Part shown: in pieces, positions 12,235 to 24,332 of the stretch
How positions within the stretch are numbered: the stretch's first letter is position 1
Layout of the letters: each line of letters opens with the position of its first letter
DNA from: Adineta vaga
Taxonomy: Eukaryota; Rotifera
Assembly (NCBI GenBank): GCA_021613535.1
Contig: CP075493.1
Coordinates: 16,244,001 to 16,308,000, forward strand
Direction: 5' to 3'
Length of the DNA: 64,000 nt
Notes under the pieces: model-generated
The model's database searches: none
What the model saw: the letters and a program-made list of their open reading frames with translations, nothing else
What the model was told of the DNA's origin: nothing
Program-made: the position numbers and the translations under genes

Positions 12235-15200
12235 CGCGTCAACAAATACTTCGTTTAATACAGTGAGTTATATTTCGTAATGTAGTGTTGAAAATATCTA
12301 TAATGATTTTAAATATGAGACATAAAATGAAAAGCAGAAATATATTCTCATTTGATTATTTATTATCATTCCGAGTTCTTTCCGAAGAACTCATTAATGT
12401 ATAATGAAAATACGGTATTTCTTTTGTATAGATAAATATGAAAAAGAAAAAAGAAAAGACTTCCATAATTTGTCCCATCCGTCTCAGTAAATATCATATC
12501 TCTTGTGCTCTTTTAATAGATTTGTCTTCGGGAGTTCTGTCGCAAAAGATTTCTTAGGAAAATGCATTTCTGATAGAAGGCACACCGTCTAATAAAAAGA
12601 AACCCTTAAAAATCTTTCAAAGGTTTCAAAACATATTACATATTCGTACGTCTTTATTTAGGGTTTAGGAATCCATTATGTCGTTTAGAAGACCTTACAG
12701 AAATGGGACGTAGAATTTATGAAGCTAGCGAACTTTCTTTTATGCTCTATTACTCTAGATTTTTGTTTTACAATTTATATTAATAATTTTTCATGAGCCA
12801 GTATGGTACGTTAGCAAAAGTCTATGTATCAACCGCTTCATGTATATCTCCTTTCGTCCTCTGAGTTTTCTTGATTATCTTAGCCCCCGCTAGACATATC
12901 ATATATGGTGGTTTTTATCACCAAGTGTTTAGGAACTTAGTTGTCTCTCAGGAATTTTCATCAAGAATGGCTGAGACGTTCACATACCACTATTACTTTA
13001 TGTACTCACAGTTTTCATTTTGATCCCTAGGATAAAAGACATGTGTGAGGTCGGGCATTGACAACAAGACATATGCTCTATATCAATAACCTTCGGTTCT
13101 TATTTATATTCACATATTCACGCGTAGAACAGATGAAAAAACTATCAAGCAGTGGCGAGGTGATGTAGATATCAGCGGTTAACATCTACATTAAATCCAA
13201 GTGTCAGTTAGAGGTTTGATTCAAAGGATAGATCGCAGAATGTACCATCCGACTGTAGAGATTTTTGTCAACCACTACAAAAGAAGATTAATTCGTTGAT
13301 GCGAAAGATGATAATGATGGTAATGTTTTAGTATCACTTTCAGCGGCAATGAATTTAACAATTGATAAACTAGACAAATATTTAAAATATTTATTGCATT
13401 TTATTTAGAGCATCATACTTGTTTTCTTGAGAGCCCGTCGAGTCCAAAAATTTTGGACAGGGGATCGAATTTAGACCCGAACAAGAACTTCTATTATGCT
13501 CACGCTTGTCTGAGTAGCTGTTCTATTTAAAAAGTCGTAATCGTTCTGTTAATGAATGTTGCTGCTCTCGAATCATTTTCATCGATACTAGCGCATTTCT
13601 TGTATTTGTAAGAACATAGAGCTCCTCGGATCTCACAATTTTGGATCCAATCTAGACTCGACGAGCTCTATTTCCTGGTAAAATCTTCAACATAAACTTC
13701 ACTATTTAGCAAAACCAGCAGAACTCTCTTTTTAGGATAATCATAACTCAGCCTACATAAAAAGACAAATCAGTAATGATGATTTTTTTAAACTAACGGA
13801 TGAAGATCATCGTTAAATCCTGATACAATAGAAGAAGTATTGCAGGACAATCATAAGTTATTTTTTATCTAATGACACGATTCATTGGACTTCCACTATA
13901 TGAATCGTACTATACTATATTTAAAGTTTCTATTGATTTACCATAACAATGAATCTTTTGCCCAAATGATTTGATGCGCTCTGTTAACTTTCAAGAAATT
14001 CTTTTTTTAAATTATGTTCAGGACGGATTTTTAATGGGGCTAACGGACCGTATGAGGCACTATAGGAGTTTCCAGGAAACCAATATGACTTTTCCAAAAG
14101 AAAATACGTTTTCAAAACAATGAGTGATTTTTTCAAAGATAGAAATGCGCCTTCTGCAACTGCCTGAACCTGTGATATCTACAACAGTTTCTTGGAACTG
14201 ATAATGATAAAGTTTTCGATATTGGTTTCCTCTCATACCAGATGTCACAAAAAACATACGCACACACGCGTCTATCTCAATGCGGATGTTACGAAAAGCA
14301 CAAACCCTTGTCTCTGTCAATATGGGTGTCATCAGATACCTTTTTGAACACAACTCCTGTGTTTGTGCCACAGTTCCGATTTATTGGAATCCAACTGCCT
14401 ATTAGAAAAACGGGATTACCGGAAGTTCACCAGATACATTTTTTAATGATACTAAGCGCGGTTTCCATATACTATGCAGAATACAATATCCCCTATCCCT
14501 ATGAACGCCTAAAGCTCTATTCGATTTTCGCCAATATACTCACTGGATATCCGCCAATGACTGGTGAAAGTCGAAACTGGCGAAGTTTCGGAATCCCAAA
14601 AAATATTTGGTAGAAAAATGATATTTCAAAAGGAAAATATTTTCAGAAAACTAATTAGCTAACAGTGCACCGATTTTCGAGCAAAATATACCCTTGAACA
14701 AAGTAGGTACGATAATGCCCATTATTCGCATTAAAGATCCATTCTAAACATAAGTTTGTAAAACAGTTTTCTGCAAGCTAATAGTACGCATTAAATCGTT
14801 TACAGAAAGTTTTTTGATGAAATGTTTTCTTTTCCTTAAGTGCATAGCCGTTAGAAGAGAGGTTTCATCGAAGAAAGTTACCGATTTATACTTACTTATC
14901 ATATCGAAGAATTCAAGCTGTCATCTTAGAGCATCTATAATGACGATAGATTGCTTCAGTTATTCAAGTGTTTCAGGTTCTTATTCTCAGCAGAGGTAAT
15001 GGAATACTAGATTAGCGAAACCTTCAAATGCCTTCGCATTTCTATGGGTTAGGACTAAAATATCGGAATGCTAAGTGAAGCGATGTTGACATAATCAGAA
15101 TGAAATACATTATTCTCGGTCAGTGTTTTCAATTTGTTTCAGTTAGGAATGTCATATCCTTGTTAAAATCCAATGAAAAGAGAAATTATTTGAAGGTTTT

Positions 15201-17738
15201 GCTCGTCTAGTATCCACCTACTTATAATGAAAATAGGAACCGATCTACATGAGAGGTATTCGAAGATTACAGCTTAGATCTTCACTATGTCAGGTACTAC
15301 TCACGAATTTTCTTCGACCAAACCTGTTTTGTCCCAATTATACACGTAAATAGTAAAAAAATACGCTATAAGAAGGAATTTTCTCTAGAAAAATATTTGG
15401 TTTCCCTTGAATTTACCAAATAACAGAAAAATAGGTAAGAAGAAAAAGCTATAATGGCAATGAGATTTATGCTCGATAGTAGCTGGAAAAACAACGTTGT
15501 GCGATATGCAGCTGGTTACTGGCAAGATTTATTTACATCTATCTTTAACTTTAAACAAAAAGCAAGTGGCAAGCGTAACATAAAAGCAATCTCCTTAACG
15601 ACTTAAAAAACAGTAATGAACAGCAATATATTTAGTGCTACGTATTAGAAAAGAAAAGCGGTAGTCAACGCTTATTTTCTCTTGACAAAAAGAGAGAGAA
15701 AGAGAAAAACCATTCTAGAATAGAATGATTGTTATAAGTATCTTTTGGATAGCAGAAACATTTAAAAGAGCAACCTGGTGTTGAAACAATTGTTTGCTTT
15801 TTCTATATACACAATTGGACAACATATTAGACATATACCAAGAATATTAGCTTATATTGCATGGCAATGGATACCTTTTTCCGCATAAGCAAAGTTAGTA
15901 AACCCCCTATAATAGAAGCCCCTGGAAGATTTAAATATGTGGGAGTTTAATAGATCCAAGATTCTCTTGCGAATATCTGCCTAGATACTTGAAATATGGT
16001 TAAGACTTCTGCGAAAAATAGGGAACAACATTCTTCACCAAATAATATCAGTTGAACAGAGGATCATCGATTAAATATGGGGTGTTTCTCCCAATATTGT
16101 TCACTGCTATTCAACTAGCCGTTTGAAACCAAAGATGTGCGGGCGCACATTTCTGGTTCCTCTCCGATCCCGCTTTTCTCGTCAATTTCTCGACGAGAAA
16201 TCAGGAGCGTCACGATCTGACAAAAATAGAAGGGAAGCGGCTGACTACTTTTTTGAAAAGTTCTAAAAATCATCGAAGTTCTTCTGAAAAACTCGAGAAT
16301 TCTCTTAAAACTTTCGTAGCATGTGTCGAGAAAAACAAGGATACTTTTGACTATCAGATTGGAGAGGATGAATGCATTGCTGGACGCAACTCGTTAATCT
16401 TTTTATGGTGATAAAACGTTAGTCGAAATTCAGATTTACGACATTAGTCCTTCAAATGAGTCACAGTCGTTTGAAGCAATAAAATATCGTTCATCTTTGG
16501 TGATTGATATTATTTATCCTTTGACATATGATGACACTGGCTAAACTCAATGTACATTCTACTGTTGAAGAAAAGGCAAGAATGGAAACATTTTTTGTTA
16601 ATTTCGACCATAAAACAGTTTTTAGTTGTTTCCGAAACTATGATAGTTTATCGTTTTCAAAATTCATCAAATCCTTTTATTTTTCTCTATTGAATTAGCA
16701 GCTAAGGTTCATTATAAAGAGCAATAAAAATTTTAAAAAAACAGATAAGAAATCAGCTTCTAACTGATAGAATAAAAGTAATCAATGTAATTATGAACAT
16801 CCTATTACACTGTGTCGTAAGAAACCATCGGTTCTTTCTGACGATCCTGTGTAGTTCCTCAAAAAACCCTTATTTTTATAGAGTGAAACTGTTTGTTTAT
16901 AACATCAGCTGCCTTGAACCGGTCGTGAGTTTAACATACGCGGGTGAGGGTTTGTGTCTGGATAAAAGTAGCATATTTACGGATCAATTCTCTCTCACCG
17001 TATACAAACTTTTTTACGCTATGGGAAAATGATTAACAAATAGTACTGTTTTCTAAATATACTAGTCATTAAACTCCGTCAGAACAAATACACTGAACTA
17101 ATCCTGTTTCACATTTTCAACCCCACAAGCGATTGCGCTAATAGTTGCTTATGTATATTCTATCGTGATTCGCTCGCTTTCTTCGATTCTATCGAGCTCT
17201 GTTCTGGATGGATCCATGGAGAGTTCGATCAACTCTAGAAAATACACTGATTAAAATGGGTGGGTGTTCCCTATTCATCCCATCCTCATACTTTCAAGAT
17301 TGTGGATATGATGGAATGCACAGAACTAGATCAATCTAAGATAAACAAATCCTCACCGATACGCCAGAGATGTCCATCACGGTAGAAAATTGAAACTTGT
17401 CGCACCCCAACCTAGAAAAATGTTGTAAGTTTTACAACTGAGATTGTTTAGAATTAGTAGAATCATGGTTTTACACATCCAAAAGATGAAATTTTGTTCA
17501 AATGCATGCATTTTCGATTGATCCTCCGCAAAAAACCTACCGCTATCGCGAAAGTTATGTAAAAAATTCGAGTACTGTTGCGCCGCACCGCGACGATAAT
17601 ATGAAAAAGGCCATCACTACCACGCCACCATGGAAATCTCTTTGATACACTTAATAGAGTGACATCGTAATGTGTCACAGTAAAATATTGGAAATTTATT
17701 TTTAGATATAAATATAATAAAACAGTTAGAAGAATAAG
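12235..17738. other. 5.5-kb gene-poor interval
   Basis: No gene could be supported. Open frames at 14242-14613 (plus) and 14060-14371 (minus) overlap each other and resemble nothing. A possible small inverted-repeat element lies at 13429-13670. Short G/C-rich patches occur near 16150-16220. No tRNA or rRNA was seen. Confidence 0.55.
13429..13670. repeat. candidate small inverted-repeat element
   Basis: The left end reads AGAGCCCGTCGAGTCCA and the right end is the complement of AGAGCTCGTCGAGTCTA (15 of 17 positions agree). TTTTGGA motifs lie just inside both arms. It is about 240 bp with no coding capacity. No clear target duplication is visible, so it may be chance or an old MITE. Confidence 0.4.
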
Positions 17739-19281
17739 ATGCTTAAATATTATCGAATCCGTCAGTATATACTGGACCAAAATTTCTACAACACAGAAAC
17801 AAATGATGAACATATTAAGAAAAAGGAACGTCTATCAAGTCGGCTTTATTTAATATTACTTATAATCATTTTGTATGCATATGCTTTTTATATAGCATCA
17901 ACTATTCAAATTACTTCCATTTTTGTTGCTAAACCATCTATAGAACAGTATAAAGAGTTGATCAGACAATATCCCAATACATTAAAATGTTCATGTGAAC
18001 GAATTAGTATTTCATATGGAGAATTTCTTAACATTTTACCTGTTTATCATCCAATTTGTTCGTCGGATTTTGTTAGTCAACAATGGATTGATTATTTATT
18101 TTATGAAAATAGTAGTTATTATTTTCAACTTGATTTTCGTCATAGTGCATCAGCTCAATTTCAAATTCTTCGTGCTTTATGCGAACAAGCAGAACTGATT
18201 GTTAATTATAGCCTCACTCAATTTTATTCCAATCAATTCATCACAAATCAACTCATTTCTATGGAAACATTTAATATTCAAACAAACGCATTTATTGATC
18301 TGTTCAAACGAACCACATCACCATTATTTGTCGACATATTGACTTTGACTCGACGAATATTTCTTGAACAGCTCTTCATTTCAGGAATGGGAACATTTTA
18401 TACTGTTAAATGCTGTCGTAACGGTGATCTTACCAATATAATAATAGATGCAATTTTTTATCATGAAACCAATCATAAATACTTCACTTGTATTTGTATT
18501 GATGCATTTGTTTGTAAACTGCCAGAAGGTATTTATACTAATATAATCAAATATGACTATGCTGGATCTGATCCATCGTACGGTAACATGCCGCAATATT
18601 CAAATACTTACAACGTTAATGCTACATTTCTATTACCTGGTATGTTTGTTGGTTGCACTGCTAGTGAATCGTTATTATTTTCAACACCTGAATGTCTATA
18701 TACAGAAACATGTTTAAATCAAATTGGTTCTTATATTAATTATACATCAATATCAGTTCATTCATTTTCTAAATTAAATGAATCTTTATCTACATCACAA
18801 ATAACTTATGAAACATTAATAAATAATTTATTTGTTCAAAACTGGATTATTAATGAATCTTTTAATGATTATTTTCATCAATGTCAACCATTAAATTGTC
18901 AATATATAAATGAAGTAGGACAAAGCTGGACTTCTATTTTGGCTTTAGTTATTAGTTTGTATGGTGGATTAAGTAGTCTTTTACCATTGATCATTCTAAT
19001 TATCATCAATTTTGTTGCTAAGCGACATCAACATCGCTCACCAACAGTTGACGTCATTTCAGTTAACGGTAGGTTTGATTTATATTTAACTGTTCTAATT
19101 ATAAGAAATATCGATTTAATGAATGGTATAACATGGGTAGTCGTGTTCTACACTTTCTTCATTATTTACTTTAAAATACATACATATGATGGATATACGT
19201 GCAGTCAAATGTATTTGCTTATTTTAAATAATAGGAATGAAGAAAGTCCATGCTGTACATTCTAAAACGACGCTGGACTAA
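17739..19281 (+). CDS. two-TM cysteine-rich ectodomain family, member A
   Basis: ATG at 17739 opens one long frame with no intron up to residue 443. There a GGTAGG donor (exon end 19068) could join a last exon at 19235-19281 in phase 1; unspliced, the frame ends at 19265. The protein has a basic N-terminus, a TM at about 35-57 (LYLILLIIILYAYAFYIAST), an ectodomain and a second TM after YGGL. Family motifs seen: LKCSCERISISYGEF, YHPICSSDFVSQQW, ASAQFQILRALCEQA, GCTASESLLFSTPECLY, NNLFVQNW, CQPLNCQY, SLYGGLSSLL. It carries an insert of Cys-rich sequence (residues about 220-270) relative to member C. Function is unknown. A large extracellular loop between two membrane helices is inferred from hydropathy. 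It is first of three same-strand copies. Confidence 0.75.
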
Positions 19282-20458
19282 TCTTTCGTTCACTTTTTCA
19301 AAAAAAGGATTTATCTTACGCAAGGAATAAAACATGTGATAACAAAGTCTAATCTGTGAAAAGCTCTTCAATTACAGTCGAAAAAGTGATGTTCTTCTTT
19401 ATTTTCAATACTAGCGGAGATAGACGATGTTAGCGTACAACCTTCCAGTTTGAGAACTTCATATGTTAGAAAGGCATAGGGGATACAGCGAGGGTCGTGC
19501 TTGAAATTTTTCATCTATCACCACGACATATCCCGTCGTGCATCTTCGATAGAACAACTTATACTATATAGCATTTCAAAACACCCATTTTCTTATAGTC
19601 ATCGCTATGAAATCCATTCCTTGTCTCAGTCATTCCGTTTCAACTCTGTTTTCGGTTCATTTCGGATCCAAAACGCCTTATATTTCAGGTTAAAGTTCCA
19701 TCCATCGCGAACACGATAAGGTACAGTCGTTCCACAAATATTATGTGGAGAGTGAGCAACTTACTTTTGAATTTCTCTCTCTTTCGTTTAACACAACCGG
19801 ATCAGTACGAAAACGTAGTGATAGATGGAAACTCTGAAGATCGATCAAATAAGTTAATCAAAAGTTGGTCAAATTTCAACCACACCCCGTCTCGCATCCT
19901 ATCTCAACTTTTACTTGTACATACGGTAGTGTCATGGACAGTTTGGTAATCTTAGCTATCACATAACCACATGGGTAAAATGTCACCCAGCCACTTTCTG
20001 TCAACGCCGACTGATATCCCCAACCCTCTCTTCAACCTTCATTGGACCTAAGGAAGTGCTATGGAAACTTTCGGAACGTTAGCTATTATAGGGACTCAAT
20101 CCGTAGCGCAGATACAGACAAATCACAACTCGTTGAGATAATCAGTTGATCAAATGACTTCATAGAAGTCCCTCATCTTCTAATTAAAAACCTACCTTAG
20201 AAGAAGCGAGATGATGGATGCGTTAGAAGCTCCCCGAGAGTTTCTGATATGAGAAAAGGGTTCTGTTATGATTGGCAGAATTGAAAATTCGCTAACTCAA
20301 CTACTAAAACAGTTAGGAGCCCTTGAGTGCTGAGTTACTTAATTTTTACAGTTTTCTTCTTAATTCTGTCACAATGAATAATTAACTTACGTCTTTTGAA
20401 GGCTTAACGCTCTTTTACTAATTTTCATTGTATCGCTTTTTCATATTAAATAGTGTCT
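19282..20458. other. interval between family members A and B
   Basis: About 1.2 kb, slightly less AT-rich than its surroundings. No gene, repeat or RNA was recognised. Confidence 0.5.
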
Positions 20459-21724
20459 ATGAAAGCTCGTTGGAATCAATTAATAGAACAAATTGTCAAT
20501 TATCTTAAGAAATTAAATATATATCAGAGCAAATCAAATGATGAACATATCAAACAAAATGAAATATTATCAACAAGAGTTGTTTTTATTGCATTACCAA
20601 TTTTGTTAATTATTTTCGGTATATATTTATCATTAGATAAACAAACTAAAATCATAACTATTGATAATCCAACACAAAATCAATATGAACAGCTTGAAAA
20701 CAATTCAGTTAATAATCTACAATGTCCATGCAGTCACATATCAATTAAATACAATAAATTTATATCTTTTCAACCAAGGTATCATCAAATATGTTCAAGT
20801 ATATTTGTATCTGAATTGTGGCTCGATAATATATATTGGGCAGGTACTGTTTCCACAGTTTATACTGATTTCAGATATCTATCAAGTTCGTTTTTTAAAT
20901 TTTTATCAATATTATGTGAAGCAGCTGGTGAAACTGTAGTTAACAGCTTAATTATCTTCAATGCTAATGATTATTTAACATCAGAAGTTGTTTCACCTGA
21001 TATCTTTAGTAACGAAGTAACTTCATTCATTGAATTATTCATAACTACAACACAAAGATTATTTCAACTTCGCATAAATTTAATTCGATCGCTTATATCT
21101 GGAAATCAACTGATTAATCTGAGAAGTACAAACAGTATGCTCCAACGTTTTGATGGTAATTATGGTGTAGAATATCATGCAGTTATACGTACACTTAGTT
21201 TATGCTCGTGTGCTACTAATCTGTTATGCAAACAACCAATGCGTTTTACTTCTTCTGTTGAGCAATATTATATATTGGGAATATTTCAAGCTTGTTTTGT
21301 TGTCGATACAGTATTATTCTCAACAACAGAATGTTTTTTTAGCGACGATTGCATTAATAGATTGAAGTCTGCTATGATTCCAACAGCGATCATATATAAA
21401 TATTTAAAAACATTGAATACGTCCACATCAAGTCAATATCAAGCAAATACAACAATCGAAATAATTGCTAATAATTTATTTGTTGATGATTGGAATGTAA
21501 TCTCTTCTTACAGTCACTATTATGAGCAATGTCAACCATCTTATTGTTCATATACTATAGAAGAAAAACCAAGTCAAATATATGTATTAACAAAATTATT
21601 TTCTATATATGGAGGTTTAATGGTTCTTATGAAGATGTCTGTATCAATTCTTATTAATTTTATTAGACGAAAACCAGTACAGACAATAGGTAACATTTCT
21701 GTTTTCATTTTCATTTTATTATAG
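20459..21724 (+). CDS. two-TM cysteine-rich ectodomain family, member B
   Basis: The start is taken as ATG at 20459 (MKARWNQLIEQIV), five bases after an AG acceptor (TTAAATAG|TGTCT), which may be a cis or spliced-leader acceptor. The frame gives about 421 residues. TM1 is near 38-58 (VVFIALPILLIIFGIYLSL). The family signatures are all present: LQCPCSHISIKYNKF, YHQICSSIFVSELW, SILCEAA, LCSCATNLLC, STTECFFSDDCI, NNLFVDDWN, YYEQCQPSYCSY, SIYGGL, then TM2. Near the end, ATAGGTAAC is a phase-1 donor at the position used by member A, but the only nearby acceptor would leave a 35-bp intron, so the C-terminus is uncertain. Function is unknown. Confidence 0.75.
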   Translation: MKARWNQLIEQIVNYLKKLNIYQSKSNDEHIKQNEILSTRVVFIALPILLIIFGIYLSLDKQTKIITIDNPTQNQYEQLENNSVNNLQCPCSHISIKYNKFISFQPRYHQICSSIFVSELWLDNIYWAGTVSTVYTDFRYLSSSFFKFLSILCEAAGETVVNSLIIFNANDYLTSEVVSPDIFSNEVTSFIELFITTTQRLFQLRINLIRSLISGNQLINLRSTNSMLQRFDGNYGVEYHAVIRTLSLCSCATNLLCKQPMRFTSSVEQYYILGIFQACFVVDTVLFSTTECFFSDDCINRLKSAMIPTAIIYKYLKTLNTSTSSQYQANTTIEIIANNLFVDDWNVISSYSHYYEQCQPSYCSYTIEEKPSQIYVLTKLFSIYGGLMVLMKMSVSILINFIRRKPVQTIGNISVFIFILL

Positions 21725-22932
21725 AGATATAAATGTTAGAAGATAGTGGATTATGAGTCAACTAGCTCGAGTTTTACTATTAGAATAGAGATAATAGGCT
21801 ACATGAATGCAGTAAACATTTTGATTGATCCATGAATTTCTCGATCGATCGAGTGTTGGTTATGTGCTTTTTCGATATGCTTGCGTAATACTGTTTCTAT
21901 TTTAATATCAAGATTCAACATGAGAACTGAATAGAACACAATTGTTATCGCTTTCGATTTGTACAAAATCAGGCTCTACAGCTTTACTTGTTTACTACGT
22001 ATAATACATTTTTATAGACTCTTTAAATCAACGAAATAATCTCTAAACATTTTAAAATATGTTAGATCATTGAGTAACCAATCTACAAAAATGATGTGTA
22101 GTTTTTGTATCATAAGAGATAAATCTCTTAATCATCATGAGACACAGCCAGGATCGATCTATCTTTTCGAGTCTCTTTTATGCATAGATGTTCATGATGA
22201 CGCGGTAGGATGTTTTTCGGATCAACCAAAAACTCATGAATTTGAAGAGAATTTTAATGTTTGTAAGTGTAATACCATGAAACTCCATGGATCTCCTCGA
22301 TTACTAGTGGTTCTAAACAATCTCAGTATAAAACTCACAACATTTTCTAGCAATCATCGCAGTAGCGAAAGCGATCAGTTTTCTGCCGCGATAGACATCT
22401 CTGGTTGTATGTTTTATGTCAACATAGAGAAAACTTCTATCAAGTTTAGTCATGTTACAATATAAACTATATTAGGATTCGTACTCTGCCACATGGTATC
22501 TTCACAGACATAAGATATCATAATGATGAGTATTTTTGAATTGAAAAAAACTGAAATCATAATTCACACGAAATGATTAATAGATTGATATTCTTCTTGA
22601 TAAGTATTAAAGTATCACTAATGTCCATTATAATGATACGTTTTCTTCCATAATTACATTATACATAACTTGTCGGTACATATAAGAATCTTTTCTTCTG
22701 AGAATAAAAATCAAAACTTAATTGAAAGAGTAAAACTTATATCTCCAAAATCAAAACTATCTAAAGTCATAAAAACCCAAACACGATACTATAGAAAATC
22801 CTAATTCTACAACTTTTAGGTGAAATTTGACATTGTAATATAGATTAGTCATGTTTGATAGACCGATGGTAATACCCATCACCAAAAATGACCATCTGTT
22901 CTACTTTCTGTAAGCTACTTAAGATATGAACA
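21725..22932. other. interval between family members B and C
   Basis: About 1.2 kb. A 131-codon frame starting at a non-ATG codon (22070-22465) shows no family resemblance and no splice support. Nothing else was seen. Confidence 0.5.
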
Positions 22933-24332
22933 ATGAAGAGTTTATACAATATACTACAACGTAGATATTTATAATAACTTCGTAGTCAAATAAGAAGATG
23001 ATATGAACTATCGTTCAGCATAGATTTTCACTTTTAATTATATACTAATTATTTTTAGCAATACCATTGAGTAATCGAATTAAGCAAATTTTTCCATTAG
23101 CCAAAAAAAATTTATTAGATTTAAATTTATTTCAAACTTCTTCGACAAATAATCAAATTATTAAAGAACAAATTTATTCAAGTCGATTTTATATAATTAG
23201 TTTAATAATTATTTTTCCTATTCTTCTATCATATGTGCTATTAAATAAAAAAACAGTAACTATTACGATAGAATTACATAGTTTAAATCAATATAATAGT
23301 TTACGAATGAAATATCCAACAACAATTACCTGTCCTTGCACGGATATTTCTATACGTTATGATCGATTTATAGAAGTTAATCCATTTTATCATCAAATAT
23401 GTTCATCTGATTTTGTCAATCAACAATGGTTTGACTATTTATATGATGAAACCAAAATTTACGAGAAAAGTTATCATAGTACGGCTTCGGCCCAATTTCA
23501 AATTCTTTCATCATTATGTAAACAAGCACAAGTGGCTGTAAATAATAGTCTTATACAATTTTATTCAACAAAATTAATTAGTGGTCAATTAATACCTTCG
23601 GATTTATTACAAATTCAAGTTAATACAACCGTTAATTCCTTTAAAAAAGCAATGCCACAAACATTTAAACAAGCATTGAATATGATCAGCAGTCTTATTC
23701 ATGGTAATACATTTATAACATCATATGAATCAAACTGGAAATTCACTGTATTAGGTACTTATTCAGGTGCACCTATTTATACAAATCCTCAATCGTATGG
23801 CAACTCATGTAGTTGTGCCACTTCATTAAAATGCTCACAAGAAGTAATACTTACTGGTAATTTAAATTCAACATTATCTGGTTTGTTTATTGGTTGTTAT
23901 CCACTTGAATCATTATTGCAATCATCATTAGAATGTTTATATAATCAACAATGTTTGAATTTAATAATAGATTCTTTTCAAAATCAAATATCCAATGGTG
24001 ATGATTTTAAAATACTTAACTTATCTTCATTATTAAAAAGTTCCTATCAGAGAAATGAAACGGTTGAACAAATAGTCGATCGATTATTTGTTGACGAATG
24101 GAATAGCAGTCATTCTTACCAAAATTATTATGAACAATGCCATCCGTCGCAATGTACTTACTCATACATTCAAAATTCTGATCTACTTTATATAATAACA
24201 ACAATTGTGGGTTTATATGGTGGGATAACGATTATATTAAAAATTCTCTCAAAAATGATAATTCATTTTGTTTTCTCGGTGAAAAACCGTGAACAGACAG
24301 TGATTGTACCAATTTCACCATCAACTAATTAA
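22933..24332 (+). CDS. two-TM cysteine-rich ectodomain family, member C
   Basis: Two exons fit exactly: 22933-22960 (MKSLYNILQ) and 23059-24332, joined across a 98-bp GT-AG intron in phase 1, for 433 residues. TM1 is about 45-68 (YIISLIIIFPILLSYVLL) and TM2 lies near the C-terminus after GLYGGITIILKI. The ectodomain carries all family landmarks: ITCPCTDISIRYDRF, YHQICSSDFVNQQWFDYLY, ASAQFQILSSLCKQA, SCSCATSLKC, GCYPLESLLQSSLECLYNQQ, DRLFVDEWN, YYEQCHPSQCTYSY. Many Asn-X-Ser/Thr sites suggest the middle part is extracellular. This is the clearest template for the family. Unlike A and B it shows no donor after TM2; the tail ends VPISPSTN. Function is unknown. Confidence 0.8.

Noticed and set aside
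14242-14613. 123-codon open frame
   Set aside because: An overlapping antisense frame of similar length, no family motif, and it lies in a gene-poor interval.
22070-22465. 131-codon open frame between family members
   Set aside because: Starts at a non-ATG codon and shows neither the family motifs nor splice sites.
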